64,000 nucleotides of DNA, taken from assembly GCA_015655355.1 (NCBI GenBank), contig JAATFG010000016.1, forward strand, positions 1-64,000, given 5' to 3'. The first letter of the stretch is position 1; each line of letters opens with the position of its first letter. Source of the stretch: Lysobacterales bacterium. GTDB lineage: Bacteria > Pseudomonadota > Gammaproteobacteria > Xanthomonadales > Xanthomonadaceae. The notes under the pieces are model-generated. The model saw only the letters and a program-made list of their open reading frames with translations. It did not search any database and was not told where the DNA came from. A program made the position numbers and the translations under genes. This document shows, in pieces, positions 8,763 to 19,200 of this stretch.

Positions 8763-9401
8763 ATGACGAGACCGGTGATCTACGTGCTTGCCGGGGTCAA
8801 TGGCGCCGGCAAGAGTTCGCTGGGCAGCCGCACCCTCACCGAGGTCGGGCTGGACTGGTTCAATCCCGACACCTTCGCCCGCCTGCTGCAACGGGAACTC
8901 GGTTGCAACCAGGAACAGGCCAATGCCGCTGCATGGCACGAGGGCATGGATCGGCTCGACGCCGCGCTTGCACGCAGGACCGATTACGCCTTCGAGACCA
9001 CGCTCGGCGGCAACACGGTACCGGCGAAGCTGCGGAAAGCGGCAACCACCCACGACGTGCTGATGTGGTTCTGCGGACTGGATGCGCCGGAACACCATCT
9101 GGCCCGGGTCCGCTTGCGCGTCGCGCAGGGTGGCCACGACATTCCCGAAGCGAAAATCCGCGAACGCTACGCGTCCTCCATCGCCAACCTGATCGGCCTG
9201 ATGCCGCACCTGTCGCAGCTGCAGGTATACGACAACAGCATCGACGCCGTGCCCGGCGCACCGATCCCCGACCCGCGCCTGCTGCTGCAAACGGAAGCCG
9301 GCCGCGTCGCCTGGCCGACGAACCCGAAAACCCTGCGCAACACGCCCGACTGGGCGAAACCGGTGCTGGAAGCGGCGTTGCAGATGGCGGCCGCGCGTTG
9401 A
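8763..9401 (+). CDS. Zeta-toxin-like (COG4185) P-loop kinase
   Basis: A 212-aa zeta/COG4185-like P-loop protein. It has Walker A AGVNGAGKSS (Lys17), the NPDTFA motif that carries the conserved Asp after strand 2, FETTLGG in the substrate-binding region, and RLRVAQGGHDIPEAKIRERY, typical of this subfamily's lid with its paired Arg residues. Zeta toxins phosphorylate UDP-GlcNAc-type substrates; whether this subfamily does so is not established. It directly follows a Phd-like antitoxin gene. The stop codon is 7 bp from the stop of the convergent membrane-protein gene. Confidence 0.78.
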   Translation: MTRPVIYVLAGVNGAGKSSLGSRTLTEVGLDWFNPDTFARLLQRELGCNQEQANAAAWHEGMDRLDAALARRTDYAFETTLGGNTVPAKLRKAATTHDVLMWFCGLDAPEHHLARVRLRVAQGGHDIPEAKIRERYASSIANLIGLMPHLSQLQVYDNSIDAVPGAPIPDPRLLLQTEAGRVAWPTNPKTLRNTPDWAKPVLEAALQMAAAR

Positions 9402-9408
9402 GGCGCGA

Positions 9409-10296
9409 TCAAGCCTCGATCGTGTCCGGCAGCGGCGGCGGCACGGTCGATGCCGCCGCGGACGCGGCGACCAAGTCCTTCCACGCGAAGTAAGACACCG
9501 CGGCGAACAGCGGCATCAGCACGCTGAGCAGCAGCAGGTTCGAGACCACTTCGTAGGCGACGGCGCCCAGCGCCAGCCCGGCCAGGCCGGCGACGAGGGT
9601 GACCAGGGTCATCACCACGAACATCGTCACCAGGGTCAGCAGGAACAGCACGATCAGCGCCGGCAGATTGCGCAGGCTGGCCTTGAGGCTGGTGGCCATC
9701 GCGGCAAACGCCGGCGTGGCGGAAAACAGGATCTGCGGCAGGGCGACGAAGTTCAGCAGCGAGGCCACGATGCCGAGCACCACCGTCGCCAGCAGGCACA
9801 GGAACAACGCGCCCAGCGGCAGGCCGTCGAACATCACCGGATCGGGCTGGCCGCCGTTCTGCTGCACTTCCTGCAGCTTGTTGGCGACATCGACCAGTTG
9901 CTTGAGCTGGTCGACGCCGACCAGTCCCAGCAGCAGCACGGCAAGCACCAGACCGACGCCGATCTGCGGCAGCAGGGTCGCCAGGATCGAACCGTTGCGG
10001 CCGAGTTTCAGGCCTTGCCACAGTTGCGACGGCTGCACGCTGCGGCCCTGGTCGGCTTCGCGCACCGCCCAGATAAGGCCGCCGAGCAGGAACGGCCCAA
10101 GCACGGTCAGCGCCAGTTGCAGCAACAGCGCAGCGCTGCCGCCCACCACGCCGCCGACCAGCACCGGCACCACGCTCAACACGCCCCAGCTCAGGCCGAG
10201 ACCGCACAGGCCCAGCGCGTGCTTGCGCAACAGGGCGAAGGCATCGACCAACCACTGCGCACCGGCATTGGCCGGCACTTTCTTGATGTTCGGCAT
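9409..10296 (-). CDS. BPSS1780-family membrane protein
   Basis: A 295-aa integral membrane protein starting MPNIKKVPANAGAQWLVDAF, the opening of the BPSS1780 family. About six to seven hydrophobic segments are visible (for example VLSVVPVLVGGVVGG, ILATLLPQIGVGLVLAVLLL, LIVLFLLTLVTMFVVMTLV). The function of the family is unknown. An in-frame GTG at 10302 is an alternative start two codons upstream. The short C-terminal tail is Pro/Ala-rich. It is possibly in an operon with the minus-strand amidotransferase gene upstream, which ends 46 bp before it. Confidence 0.8.
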   Translation of the reverse strand: MPNIKKVPANAGAQWLVDAFALLRKHALGLCGLGLSWGVLSVVPVLVGGVVGGSAALLLQLALTVLGPFLLGGLIWAVREADQGRSVQPSQLWQGLKLGRNGSILATLLPQIGVGLVLAVLLLGLVGVDQLKQLVDVANKLQEVQQNGGQPDPVMFDGLPLGALFLCLLATVVLGIVASLLNFVALPQILFSATPAFAAMATSLKASLRNLPALIVLFLLTLVTMFVVMTLVTLVAGLAGLALGAVAYEVVSNLLLLSVLMPLFAAVSYFAWKDLVAASAAASTVPPPLPDTIEA

Positions 10297-10342
10297 AGTC
10301 ACTACTTGGAAAAAAACCGCGGGGAAAACGGGGAAGCCGCGC

Positions 10343-11095
10343 TCAACGCACCTGCAGGCGGCGCGCGTGGCGGACGAACCGCCGCAACAGTTTGCGCGCC
10401 TGCGGCGCCGCCGTCACCTCGCGCGCGGCGGCCAGCGGGCAACGGCCCTCCTTGCGCATGGCCTCGGCGCGGGCGCGCACGTAGCCGCGCATGTGGTGGG
10501 CGGCGAATTCGGGATGGAACTGCACGCCCCAGGCATGCTCGCCGTAACGGAACGCGTGACAGGCATCCTGCGCGGATTTCGCCAGCACCGTGGCTCCCTG
10601 CGGCGGCCTGCTCACCGTCTGCAAATGCGTGGCATGGGCGAGGAAGCGCGGCGGCAGCGCGGAGAACAGCGGGTCGTCGCCGGCCTGCGGATGCAGTTCG
10701 ATGGCGACAGTGCCGGCTTCGCGTCCGGCCGGGTTGTAGCCGACCTCGCCGCCGAGCGCATGCGCCAGCAACTGGTGGCCATAGCAGATGCCGAACACCG
10801 GCACGCCGTCGCCAACCGCATTGCGCAGCCAATCGGCGCTGCGTTCGCTCCACTCGGCCTTGTCGGTGACCATCGCGCCGGAACCGGTGACGATCACGCC
10901 GGCCAGCCCCGCGCGTTGCGGCAGCGCCTCGCCGGCTTCGACGTTGACCACGCCGGTTTCGTGCGCATCCAGCCCGGCGGCGACGCGGATCCAGTGCGGA
11001 AAACCGCCGTAGCGCTTCATCGACTTCACCGGCTGGCCGGTTTCGATGATCAGGAAGTGCTTGTCGAAAACCGGTGCGGAAGTGACGGAATTCAC
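10343..11095 (-). CDS. Class I glutamine amidotransferase (GATase1) protein
   Basis: A 250-aa stand-alone glutamine amidotransferase. The nucleophile elbow is FGICYGHQLLAHALGG (catalytic Cys), and the catalytic His-Glu pair is in WGVQFHPEF. It resembles GuaA-type class I amidotransferases that release ammonia from glutamine, or hydrolases of the gamma-glutamyl type; the acceptor is not evident. The GTG at 11095 was chosen because the family motif FLIIETGQP lies 13-20 residues after it. Longer in-frame starts would run into the glyQ promoter. The ribosome site is weak, so the start is uncertain. Confidence 0.75.
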   Translation of the reverse strand: MNSVTSAPVFDKHFLIIETGQPVKSMKRYGGFPHWIRVAAGLDAHETGVVNVEAGEALPQRAGLAGVIVTGSGAMVTDKAEWSERSADWLRNAVGDGVPVFGICYGHQLLAHALGGEVGYNPAGREAGTVAIELHPQAGDDPLFSALPPRFLAHATHLQTVSRPPQGATVLAKSAQDACHAFRYGEHAWGVQFHPEFAAHHMRGYVRARAEAMRKEGRCPLAAAREVTAAPQARKLLRRFVRHARRLQVR

Positions 11096-11128
11096 GGCGA
11101 AAATGGCGGCATTGCGGGGGCTGGCGCT

Positions 11129-11134
11129 TATACT
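11129..11134 (+). promoter_or_regulatory. Candidate -10 box of glyQS
   Basis: TATACT 42 nt before the glyQ ATG, between the divergent amidotransferase gene and glyQ. No clear -35 is seen. No T-box or other leader structure was recognised. Confidence 0.4.
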
Positions 11135-11175
11135 AGCCCGCTTTTCCGCAGCATGAATCCGACGGCATTCAGACG

Positions 11176-12147
11176 ATGAAAGGACCACAGCTTGCATCCG
11201 TCACGTTCCAGGGCCTGATCCAGACCCTCAACCAGTACTGGGCCGAACAGGGCTGCGTGCTGATCCAGCCGCTCGACCTCGAAGTCGGCGCCGGCACCTT
11301 CCATCCGGCCACGTTCCTGCGCGCGCTCGGCCCGGAGCCATGGAACGCCGCCTACGTGCAACCGTCGCGCCGCCCCACCGACGGCCGCTACGGCGAAAAC
11401 CCGAACCGCCTGCAACGCTATTACCAGTACCAGGTGGTGATGAAGCCGAACCCGGACAACATCCAGCAGCTGTACCTGGATTCGTTGAAGGCGCTCGGCA
11501 TCGACCCGCAAGTGCACGACCTGCGCTTCGTCGAGGACAACTGGGAATCGCCGACGCTGGGCGCGTGGGGCCTCGGCTGGGAAGTGTGGCTCAACGGCAT
11601 GGAAGTCACCCAGTTCACCTACTTCCAGCAAGCCGGCGGCATCGAGTGCAAGCCGGTGCTCGGCGAAATCACCTACGGCCTCGAACGCCTGTGCATGTAC
11701 CTGCAGAACTGCGACAACGTGTATGACCTGGTGTGGACGGTCGGCCCGCAGGGCGTGGTCAAGTACGGCGACGTGTACCACCAGAACGAAGTCGAGCAGA
11801 GCACCTACAACTTCGAGTACGCCGACGTCGCCGAGTTGTTCCATCGCTTCGATGCCTGCGAGAAGGAAGCGTTGAAGCTGGTCGAAGCCGGCCTGCCGCT
11901 GCCCGCCTACGAGCAGGTGTGCAAGGCCTCGCATTCGTTCAACCTGCTGGACGCGCGCCGCGCGATTTCCGTCACCGAGCGCCAGCGCTACATCCTGCGC
12001 GTGCGCACGCTGTCGCAGGCGGTGGCCAAGGCGTCACTTGCAGCGCGAGCGAAACTCGGGTTCCCGAACCTCAAGGATCCCGACAAGCGCAAGGCGCTCG
12101 GGCTGGATGCAGCCAAGCAAGCAGCCGAAACCAAGGAAGCCGTCTGA
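11176..12147 (+). CDS. glyQ: Glycine--tRNA ligase alpha subunit
   Basis: A 323-aa alpha chain of the bacterial (alpha-beta)2 glycyl-tRNA synthetase, the class II catalytic subunit that activates glycine. The opening [19 protein letters not shown], the block [19 protein letters not shown] and [18 protein letters not shown] are diagnostic. The stop codon overlaps the glyS start by 1 nt (TGATG), so the two subunits are translationally coupled. The tail after residue about 300 is slightly longer than in E. coli. Confidence 0.97.
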   Translation: MKGPQLASVTFQGLIQTLNQYWAEQGCVLIQPLDLEVGAGTFHPATFLRALGPEPWNAAYVQPSRRPTDGRYGENPNRLQRYYQYQVVMKPNPDNIQQLYLDSLKALGIDPQVHDLRFVEDNWESPTLGAWGLGWEVWLNGMEVTQFTYFQQAGGIECKPVLGEITYGLERLCMYLQNCDNVYDLVWTVGPQGVVKYGDVYHQNEVEQSTYNFEYADVAELFHRFDACEKEALKLVEAGLPLPAYEQVCKASHSFNLLDARRAISVTERQRYILRVRTLSQAVAKASLAARAKLGFPNLKDPDKRKALGLDAAKQAAETKEAV

Positions 12148-14306
12148 TGTCCGAACAACTTCCCCTCCTCGTCGAACTCGGCACCGAAGAGCTGCCGGTC
12201 AAGGCGCTGCCGGGATTGGCGCAGGCGTTCTTCGACGGCGTGATCGCGGCGCTGGAAAAGCGTGGCGTCGTGGTGGACAAGACCGGCGCCAAGCCGCTGT
12301 ATTCGCCGCGCCGCCTCGCCGTGCTGCTGCCGGGCGTGGACACCGAACAGCCGGAACAGGCCAGCGAAGTGTTCGGCCCGTACTTGAACATCGCGCTCGA
12401 CGCCGAAGGCAACCCGACCAAGGCGCTGGAAGGTTTCGCCGCCAAGGCCGGCGTCGCCTGGACCCAACTGGAAAAGACCAGCGACAACAAGGGCGAGCGC
12501 TTCGTCCATCGCTCGGTCAAGGCCGGCGCCAAGACCGCCGACCTGCTTGGCGACATCGTGCGCGAAGCGGTCGCCGCGATTCCGGTGCCCAAGCCGATGC
12601 GCTGGGGCAACAACGATTACGGTTTCGCCCGCCCGGTGAAATGGCTGGTGCTGATGTTCGGCGACCAGGTCATCGACGCCGAATTGCTTGGCGTGAACTC
12701 GAATCGCTTCAGCCAGGGCCATCGTTTCGAATACGCCAAGCCGGTGTGGATCAACCATCCCTCCGACTACGTGGATGCGCTGCGCACCGCGCACGTGCTG
12801 GTCGATGCCGACGAACGCCGCCAGCGGATCGTCGGCGAAGTCGAGGCCGCGGCGAAGCAGGCCGGCGGCGAGGCGCGCATCACCGACGACAACCTCGGCC
12901 AGGTCGTGTGCCTGACCGAATGGCCGAGCGCGGTGCTGTGCTCGTTCGAGCAGGACTTCCTCGCGGTGCCGCAGGAAGCGCTGATCGAGACGATGGAGGT
13001 CAACCAGAAGTTCTTCCCGGTGCTGCGCGGAGGCAAGCTCACCGAGCATTTCATCGGCGTGGCCAACATCGAATCGAAGGACGTGGCCGAGGTACGCAAG
13101 GGCTACGAGCGGGTGATCCGCCCGCGTTTCGCCGATGCCAAGTTCTTCTTCGACGAAGACTTGAAGCAAGGCCTGGCCGCGATGGGCGAAGGCCTCAAGT
13201 CCGTCACTTATCAAGCCAAGCTCGGCAGCATCGCCGACAAGGTGCAGCGCGTCGCCGCGCTGGCCGAAGCGATTGCGCAGCAAGTGGACGTCGATCCGGC
13301 ACAGGCACGCCGCGCCGCCGAATTGGCGAAGAACGACCTGCAATCGCGCATGGTCAACGAGTTCCCGGAATTGCAGGGCATCGCCGGCCGCCATTACGCC
13401 TTGGTCGACAAGTCGCTGGACGATCTTTCGCCGGATGATCGCAACGCCGTTGCCGTTGCCATCGATGAAAGCTACCAGCCGCGCTTCGCCGGCGACGACA
13501 TCGCGCTGTCGCCGCTGGGCAAGGTGCTGGCGATCGCCGAACGCCTGGATACGCTCGCCGGCGGTTTCGCCGCCGGGTTGAAGCCGACCGGCAACAAAGA
13601 TCCGTTTGCTCTGCGCCGCAATGCACTGGGACTAGCGCGAACCGTCATCGAGAGTGGGTTTGATCTGAACCTGAAAAAAGATGCGCTGATCAACGCCACC
13701 AAGCTGCTGCCATGGGAGCATCTCGTCAGAAAAGCGAAGCTGACCAATGAGACATCGATTGCCAAGATCGACGAGACTCAGTACGAACAGCTTGCCGAAG
13801 AGATCTACGACTTCATCCTCGACCGCCTGCCCGGCTATTACGCCGACAAGGGCGTGCCGGCGGCGCACTTCAACGCCGTCGCCGAATTGAGGCCGGCCTC
13901 GCTGTACGACTTCGACACGCGCCTGGACGCCATCGGCGAATTCGCCCAATTGCCCGAAGCCACCGCGCTGGCCGCGGCGAACAAGCGCATCAACAACATC
14001 CTGAAGAAGGCCGACGGCGCGATCCCGCACCAAATCGACCGCGCCTTGCTCACCGATCCACTCGAAGCCGCATTGGCCGAAGCGGTCGAGGCTGCGCGCG
14101 GCGACACCGACGAGGCCTTGCTCCACCACGACTACGTCAAAGTGCTCGAACGCCTCGCGCAACTGCGACCGCAAGTCGACGCCTTCTTCGACGGCGTGAT
14201 GGTCAACGCCGAGGACCCGGCCGTGCGCGGCAATCGCCTCGCCCTGCTCAAGCGCCTGGCCGACCGCTTCGGCGCGGTCGCGGCGATCGAGCACCTTTCC
14301 GCGTAA
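12147..14306 (+). CDS. glyS: Glycine--tRNA ligase beta subunit
   Basis: A 719-aa beta chain of glycyl-tRNA synthetase, which binds tRNA-Gly. It starts [21 protein letters not shown], with the B-core motif LAVLLPGV and a C-terminal DALR-type anticodon-binding region ([14 protein letters not shown] at the end). The start overlaps the glyQ stop. About 13595-13810 has codons unlike the rest of the gene (GGA, CTA, CGA, AGA, ACA, ACT, TTT), suggesting a recombined segment, but the frame is intact. No other synthetase partner is needed. Confidence 0.97.
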   Translation: MSEQLPLLVELGTEELPVKALPGLAQAFFDGVIAALEKRGVVVDKTGAKPLYSPRRLAVLLPGVDTEQPEQASEVFGPYLNIALDAEGNPTKALEGFAAKAGVAWTQLEKTSDNKGERFVHRSVKAGAKTADLLGDIVREAVAAIPVPKPMRWGNNDYGFARPVKWLVLMFGDQVIDAELLGVNSNRFSQGHRFEYAKPVWINHPSDYVDALRTAHVLVDADERRQRIVGEVEAAAKQAGGEARITDDNLGQVVCLTEWPSAVLCSFEQDFLAVPQEALIETMEVNQKFFPVLRGGKLTEHFIGVANIESKDVAEVRKGYERVIRPRFADAKFFFDEDLKQGLAAMGEGLKSVTYQAKLGSIADKVQRVAALAEAIAQQVDVDPAQARRAAELAKNDLQSRMVNEFPELQGIAGRHYALVDKSLDDLSPDDRNAVAVAIDESYQPRFAGDDIALSPLGKVLAIAERLDTLAGGFAAGLKPTGNKDPFALRRNALGLARTVIESGFDLNLKKDALINATKLLPWEHLVRKAKLTNETSIAKIDETQYEQLAEEIYDFILDRLPGYYADKGVPAAHFNAVAELRPASLYDFDTRLDAIGEFAQLPEATALAAANKRINNILKKADGAIPHQIDRALLTDPLEAALAEAVEAARGDTDEALLHHDYVKVLERLAQLRPQVDAFFDGVMVNAEDPAVRGNRLALLKRLADRFGAVAAIEHLSA

Positions 14307-14314
14307 TGCCGCGC

Positions 14315-14345
14315 TCCTCCCCCTCGCCTGCGGGGGAGAGGGCTG
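14315..14345. repeat. GC-rich intergenic repeat (CCCCTC-type)
   Basis: Between glyS and tamA, the sequence CTCCCCCTCGCCTGCGGGGG with AGAGGGC forms a hairpin. It is followed by GGGGCGACGAGGGGG and a second C-rich/G-rich stretch up to about 14425. It resembles the 'CCCCTCTCCC..GGGAGAGGG' repeats common between genes in this order. It could act as an mRNA end structure for glyQS. Confidence 0.55.
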
Positions 14346-14470
14346 GGGCGACGAGGGGGCGCATCCCGCGCATTCCCCCTCATCTGACTTTCGGGCTTCT
14401 TTTCCCCCTGCAAGCGCGGGAAAAGAAGTTGAACCTCATCGAGTGTTAACGCGATTGCGCACTCGCCCGC

Positions 14471-14476
14471 TATGCT
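14471..14476 (+). promoter_or_regulatory. Candidate -10 box of tamA (leaderless spacing)
   Basis: TATGCT followed by exactly 6 nt and then the tamA ATG (14483). A transcript starting 7 nt after the box would begin at the start codon. No Shine-Dalgarno sequence is present. Confidence 0.4.
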
Positions 14477-14482
14477 TCATGC

Positions 14483-16258
14483 ATGCGCTTCCATCCACTC
14501 GCCATCGTCGCGCTTGCCAGCTTCGCCGTGCCGGCGTGGGCCGCGACCACCATCGACAAGGTCGTCGTCGACGGCATCGACGACGAATTGATGGTTCAGA
14601 ACATCAACGCCGCGCTGAGCCTGAACGAATCGCTCGGCAAGCGCCTCGGCGAAACCCGCCTCGACTACCTGCTCACCCAGGCGCAGACCGAGGCGGCCAC
14701 CGCGCTGGAACCGTTCGGCTACTACTCGCCGACGATCCGCATCGACGCCCCGCGCGGCGCGGCCGACAGCGACGGCCGGGTCAACGACCACATCACCGTC
14801 ACCGTCCACGTCGCCCTCGGCGAGCCGGTGCGGGTACACAACAGCCACATCTTCATCGACGGCGAAGGCGGCGGCGACAAGTACCTGCGGCAGGACATCG
14901 CCGATTTCGCGCCGAAGGTCGGCGACGTGTTCGACCATTCCACCTACGAAGCGAGCAAGCTGAAGATCGTGCAGCGCCTCGCCGACCGCGGCTACCTCGA
15001 CGCCGATTTCAGCCAGCGCAAGGTCGAGGTGACCCGTGCCGCACATGCCGCCGACATCGACCTGGGCTGGGACAGCGGCATCCGCTACGACATGGGGCCG
15101 ACGCGCTTCCACCAGGACTATTTCAACCCGAACCTGTTCAACCGGCTCGTCTACTGGCAGCAGGGCAGCTACTACCACCAAGGCAAGCTCGACCGCCTGC
15201 GCGAATCGCTGGTCGGCCTCGATTACTTCTCCAGCATCGACATCCAGCCGGACGTCGACGATGCGGTCGATGGCGAAGTGCCGATCGACGTCAACCTCAC
15301 CCTGGCCAAGCGCGACATCTACACCTACGGCGTCAGCTACGGCACCGAAAGCGGCCCCGGCGTGCGCGCCGGGCTGGAACGCCGCTACCTCAACAAGCGC
15401 GGGCACAAGCTGTCGGTGCAGCTGGATTACGCAGCCAACCTCAAGGAACTGACCACGATCTACAAGATCCCGGCGTTCAAGTGGCTGGACGGCTGGTACT
15501 CGATCGGCGGCACCGCGCACGACGAACAGACCGACTACATCAACACCCGCCGCATCGACCTGTTCGTCGGCCGCAGCGGCCAGATCAGCCAGCGCCTCAC
15601 CGCCAACGTGTCGATGCACGCGCTGCACGAACGCTGGAGTTACGGTACCGGCACCGACACCAGCTTCGACTACGCCTCGCTGCTGTATCCGGAAGTCGAC
15701 GCGCAATACGTCGACGTCGACGACAAGCTGTTCCCGCGCAAGGGCTTCACCGCCAGCGCGTGGGTGCGCGGCGGGCTGAAGTCGCTGGCCTCCGACGCCA
15801 ACTTCGCCCAGGGTCATCTGCAGGTGTGGGGCTACTGGGGCGTCGGCGCGATCGACCGCATCATCGTCCGCGGCGAAGCCGGCACCACCTTCAGCAACAA
15901 CGACCTGTACGACCTGCCGCCGAGCCTGCGCTTCTTCGCCGGCGGCGACCGCAGCGTGCGCGGCTACGCCTGGCGCGAGGTCGGCCCGCGCCAGGAAAAC
16001 GGCTATGCGCTCGGCGGCAAGAGCGTGCTCAGCGGCAGCGCCGAATACGAGCATTACTTCAACGCCGGCCCTTACGGCATGGCGTTTTTCGTCGATTCCG
16101 GCAGCGCCTTCGACAACTCGCCGAGCTTCCAGACCGGCGCCGGCGTCGGCTTCCGCTGGCGCTCGCCAATCGGCCCGGTGCGCGTGGACCTGGCCCACGG
16201 CTTCGACCATCCCGACCAACAGGTGCAGGTCTACCTCAGCATCGGAGTGGGCCTGTGA
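14483..16258 (+). CDS. tamA: Translocation and assembly module outer-membrane protein TamA
   Basis: A 591-aa Omp85-family protein with a signal peptide (cleavage about AWA|AT, residues 20-22), three POTRA domains (about residues 22-275, the first beginning IDKVVVDGIDDELMVQNI) and a C-terminal 16-strand barrel. The barrel has the Omp85 lid motif region SVRGYAWREVGPR and ends VRVDLAHGFD ... VYLSIGVGL. With TamB it is thought to help outer-membrane protein or phospholipid transport. Its stop overlaps the tamB GTG start (GTGA), confirming an operon. The length matches TamA and not BamA (about 800 aa). Confidence 0.92.
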   Translation: MRFHPLAIVALASFAVPAWAATTIDKVVVDGIDDELMVQNINAALSLNESLGKRLGETRLDYLLTQAQTEAATALEPFGYYSPTIRIDAPRGAADSDGRVNDHITVTVHVALGEPVRVHNSHIFIDGEGGGDKYLRQDIADFAPKVGDVFDHSTYEASKLKIVQRLADRGYLDADFSQRKVEVTRAAHAADIDLGWDSGIRYDMGPTRFHQDYFNPNLFNRLVYWQQGSYYHQGKLDRLRESLVGLDYFSSIDIQPDVDDAVDGEVPIDVNLTLAKRDIYTYGVSYGTESGPGVRAGLERRYLNKRGHKLSVQLDYAANLKELTTIYKIPAFKWLDGWYSIGGTAHDEQTDYINTRRIDLFVGRSGQISQRLTANVSMHALHERWSYGTGTDTSFDYASLLYPEVDAQYVDVDDKLFPRKGFTASAWVRGGLKSLASDANFAQGHLQVWGYWGVGAIDRIIVRGEAGTTFSNNDLYDLPPSLRFFAGGDRSVRGYAWREVGPRQENGYALGGKSVLSGSAEYEHYFNAGPYGMAFFVDSGSAFDNSPSFQTGAGVGFRWRSPIGPVRVDLAHGFDHPDQQVQVYLSIGVGL

Positions 16259-19200
16259 ACGCGGCGCCGCAAAAATCGCCGCCGCGCGCATCGCGCCTGC
16301 GCCGGTTCGCGCTGCTCGGCGTGGCGGCATTGATCGTGGCGTGCGCGTTGCTTGGCGCCGGCGCGTATTGGCTGTTGAATACCGAAGCCGGGCGCGACGC
16401 GCTGCTGAAACAGGTCCTCGCGCACCTGCCGCAAGGCACGACCCTGAAATGGCAGCGCATCGACGGCGCGCTGGCCGGGCCGCTGCAGATCGACGGCCTC
16501 GCCTTCGACCAGGGCGGGATCCACTTCCACGCGCAGCAGCTCCGCATCGACCTCGCCCTGCTGCCGCTGCTGCACAAGCACGTGCGCCTGGACCAACTGC
16601 AAGTACGCGGCGCCGTGCTGGAAATGCCGGCCAGCGCGGACAGCGGCGAACCGTTCAAGCTGCCGCAATGGCCGGACGTGCTGCCGGACATCACCTTGCC
16701 GGTTTCGATCCAGGCTGACGCGATCGAGATCGACGGCTTCAAGTTCGTGCAGGCCGGCAGCGAAGTCATCGACGTGCAGCGCGCGCGCGGCGGCCTCGAC
16801 ATCGGCAACGGCTACGCGCGACTCGACCATCTCGACGTGCGCAGCGACCGCGGCACCTTCACCGCCAACGGCCGCTACGAGCCGAACCGGCGCTACCGCA
16901 CCGACCTGCTCGCCACCGCCGTGTTTCCCGCGCAGCGTGGACATGCACCGGCGAATTTCGGCCTGGTCGCGCGCGGCGACCGCAAGCACATGCTGATGGC
17001 GCTGGCCGGCAACGCGCCGGCGCCGCTGCGGATCAGCGCCGAAGTGACGGGCCAGCACAAGCCGGACTGGAGTTTCAGCGGCAGCAGCGCGGATTTCGAT
17101 CCGGCCGTGCTCGGCCTCGTCGCCGACAGCCTGCCGTTCCAGTTCGACCTGCATGCCGACGGCCACGCCGGCGGCACCCTGCTGCACGGCACCCTGGCGC
17201 AGGGCGAGCGCTTCAGCGCGAAGATCGATCCGTCGAGCATCGCCATCGACGACAACCAGCAGCTCACGGTCAAGCCGCTGGTGCTGGAAGTGTTCGACGG
17301 CCGCGTGCTGGTCAACGGCACGGCCGATTTCCGCGATGCGGCCAACCCGGCGTTCAATTTCGTCGTCGAGGCGCAGAAGCTGCGCTGGGGCGGCGATGCC
17401 AAAACCCATGCCGACGACGTGGTCGCCAATGCCGACCTTGGCGTCGCCGGCAAGCTCAAGGGCTGGTCGGCGCTGGGCACCGCCAAGCTGGTGCGCGGCA
17501 GCGAGGCCGCCGCGCTCGACTACGGCGTGCACGGCGACGATGCGCAGGCGACGATCGACAAGCTGCACGCGCAGATGCCGACCGGCACGCTCGATGCGAA
17601 CGGCAAGCTGGCGTGGGCGCCGCAGCTGGCGTGGCAGCTCGGCGCGCAGCTGGCCGGGTTCGATCCGGGCTATTTCGTGCCGCAGTTCGCCGGCAACCTG
17701 TCGGGCAACTTCGACACCGATGGCGGGCTCGACCCGAACGGCACGGTCAATGCCAACCTGCACGTGCCGCAATTGCAGGGCACGCTGCGCGGCCGCGCGC
17801 TCGACGGCCACGGCGATTTCACCCTGCACGGCGCCAATGGCGAAGGCCAGCTCGCGCTGCGCCTCGGCGGATCGAACCTCGATGCTAAGGGCAAGGTCGG
17901 CGACACCCTCGACATTTCCGCGCAACTGCAGCCGCTGCAATTGTCCGACCTGCTGCCCGACACCAGCGGCGAACTGCGCGGCACCCTGCAATTGCACGGC
18001 ACGCGCACCGCGCCGGACGTGGATGCGCAACTGCACGGCAGCAACCTCGCGTGGCAGGGTTACAAGGCGCAGTCGCTCGACGTCCACGGCCATCTGCCGT
18101 GGCAGGGCGGCAACGGCGAATTGCACGCCCAGGCCAGCGGCCTCGAGGCCGGCATCGCCCTGCAATCGCTGCAACTCGATGCGCGCGGCGCGGTCGAGAA
18201 CCTGCATGTCAGCGCCGGCGCGCGCAGCGACATGGGCAACCTCGACCTGCAAGGCAGCGCCCTGAAGCAGGGCGACAACTGGCAAGGCACGCTGGACGCA
18301 CTGCGCATCGCGCCGATGAAGGGCGGCGCGTGGACGCTGCAGCAGCGCGCGCAATTCGCGCAGAAGGGCGAGGCGTATTCGCTGTCCAACACCTGCCTGG
18401 CGACGCAAAGCGATGGCGGTGGCAGCGTGTGCGTGCGCGTGGACTGGCCGCACGACGGCGTCACCGCGCACGCCGACGCGCTGCCGTTGACGCTGGTGCA
18501 GCCATGGCTGCCGAAGGACAACAACCGCCCGATCAACCTGCGCGGCGCGCTCAAGCTCGACGCGGACTTCAAGCCGCAAGGCAAGGCGTGGCTGGGCGAC
18601 GTGCACGTCGCATCGAGCGAAGGCGGGTTGAAACTCGGCAAGAACGCACGCGGCGAAATCGTCACCTACGACAATTTCAGCCTCGACGCGAGCTTCGACC
18701 CGGACACGATCAAGGGCCGGCTCGGCACCGGCTTCCACGGCGACGGCTACGTCGACGCGACCTTCGACACCGGCTGGAACGATTGGTCGCCGCTGAAGGG
18801 CGACCTGTACTTCCACAACTCGCGCCTGTTCTGGATCGAATTGTTCTCGCCGGACCTGGTGCAGCCCAGCGGCGTGCTCGCCGGCCACGTCGCCGTCGCC
18901 GGCACGCGCGGCAAGCCGCTGCTCAGCGGCGAAGCGACGATGGCGGATTTCTCCGGCGAACTGCCCGCGCTCGGCATCGCCCTCACCGATGGCAACGGCG
19001 AACTGAGCGCGCAGAGCGACGGCAGCGCGAAGATCAGCGCCAACTTCCATTCCAAATCGACGACCGGCGACGCGGATGCGGAAAAGAACGCGTCCGGCAA
19101 AGGCACGCTCGGCGTGACCGGCAGCCTGTCGTGGCTGGACACGAACGCGCCGCTGCGCTTCGACATCCGCGGCGACGATTTCCTCGTCGCCGACACCACC

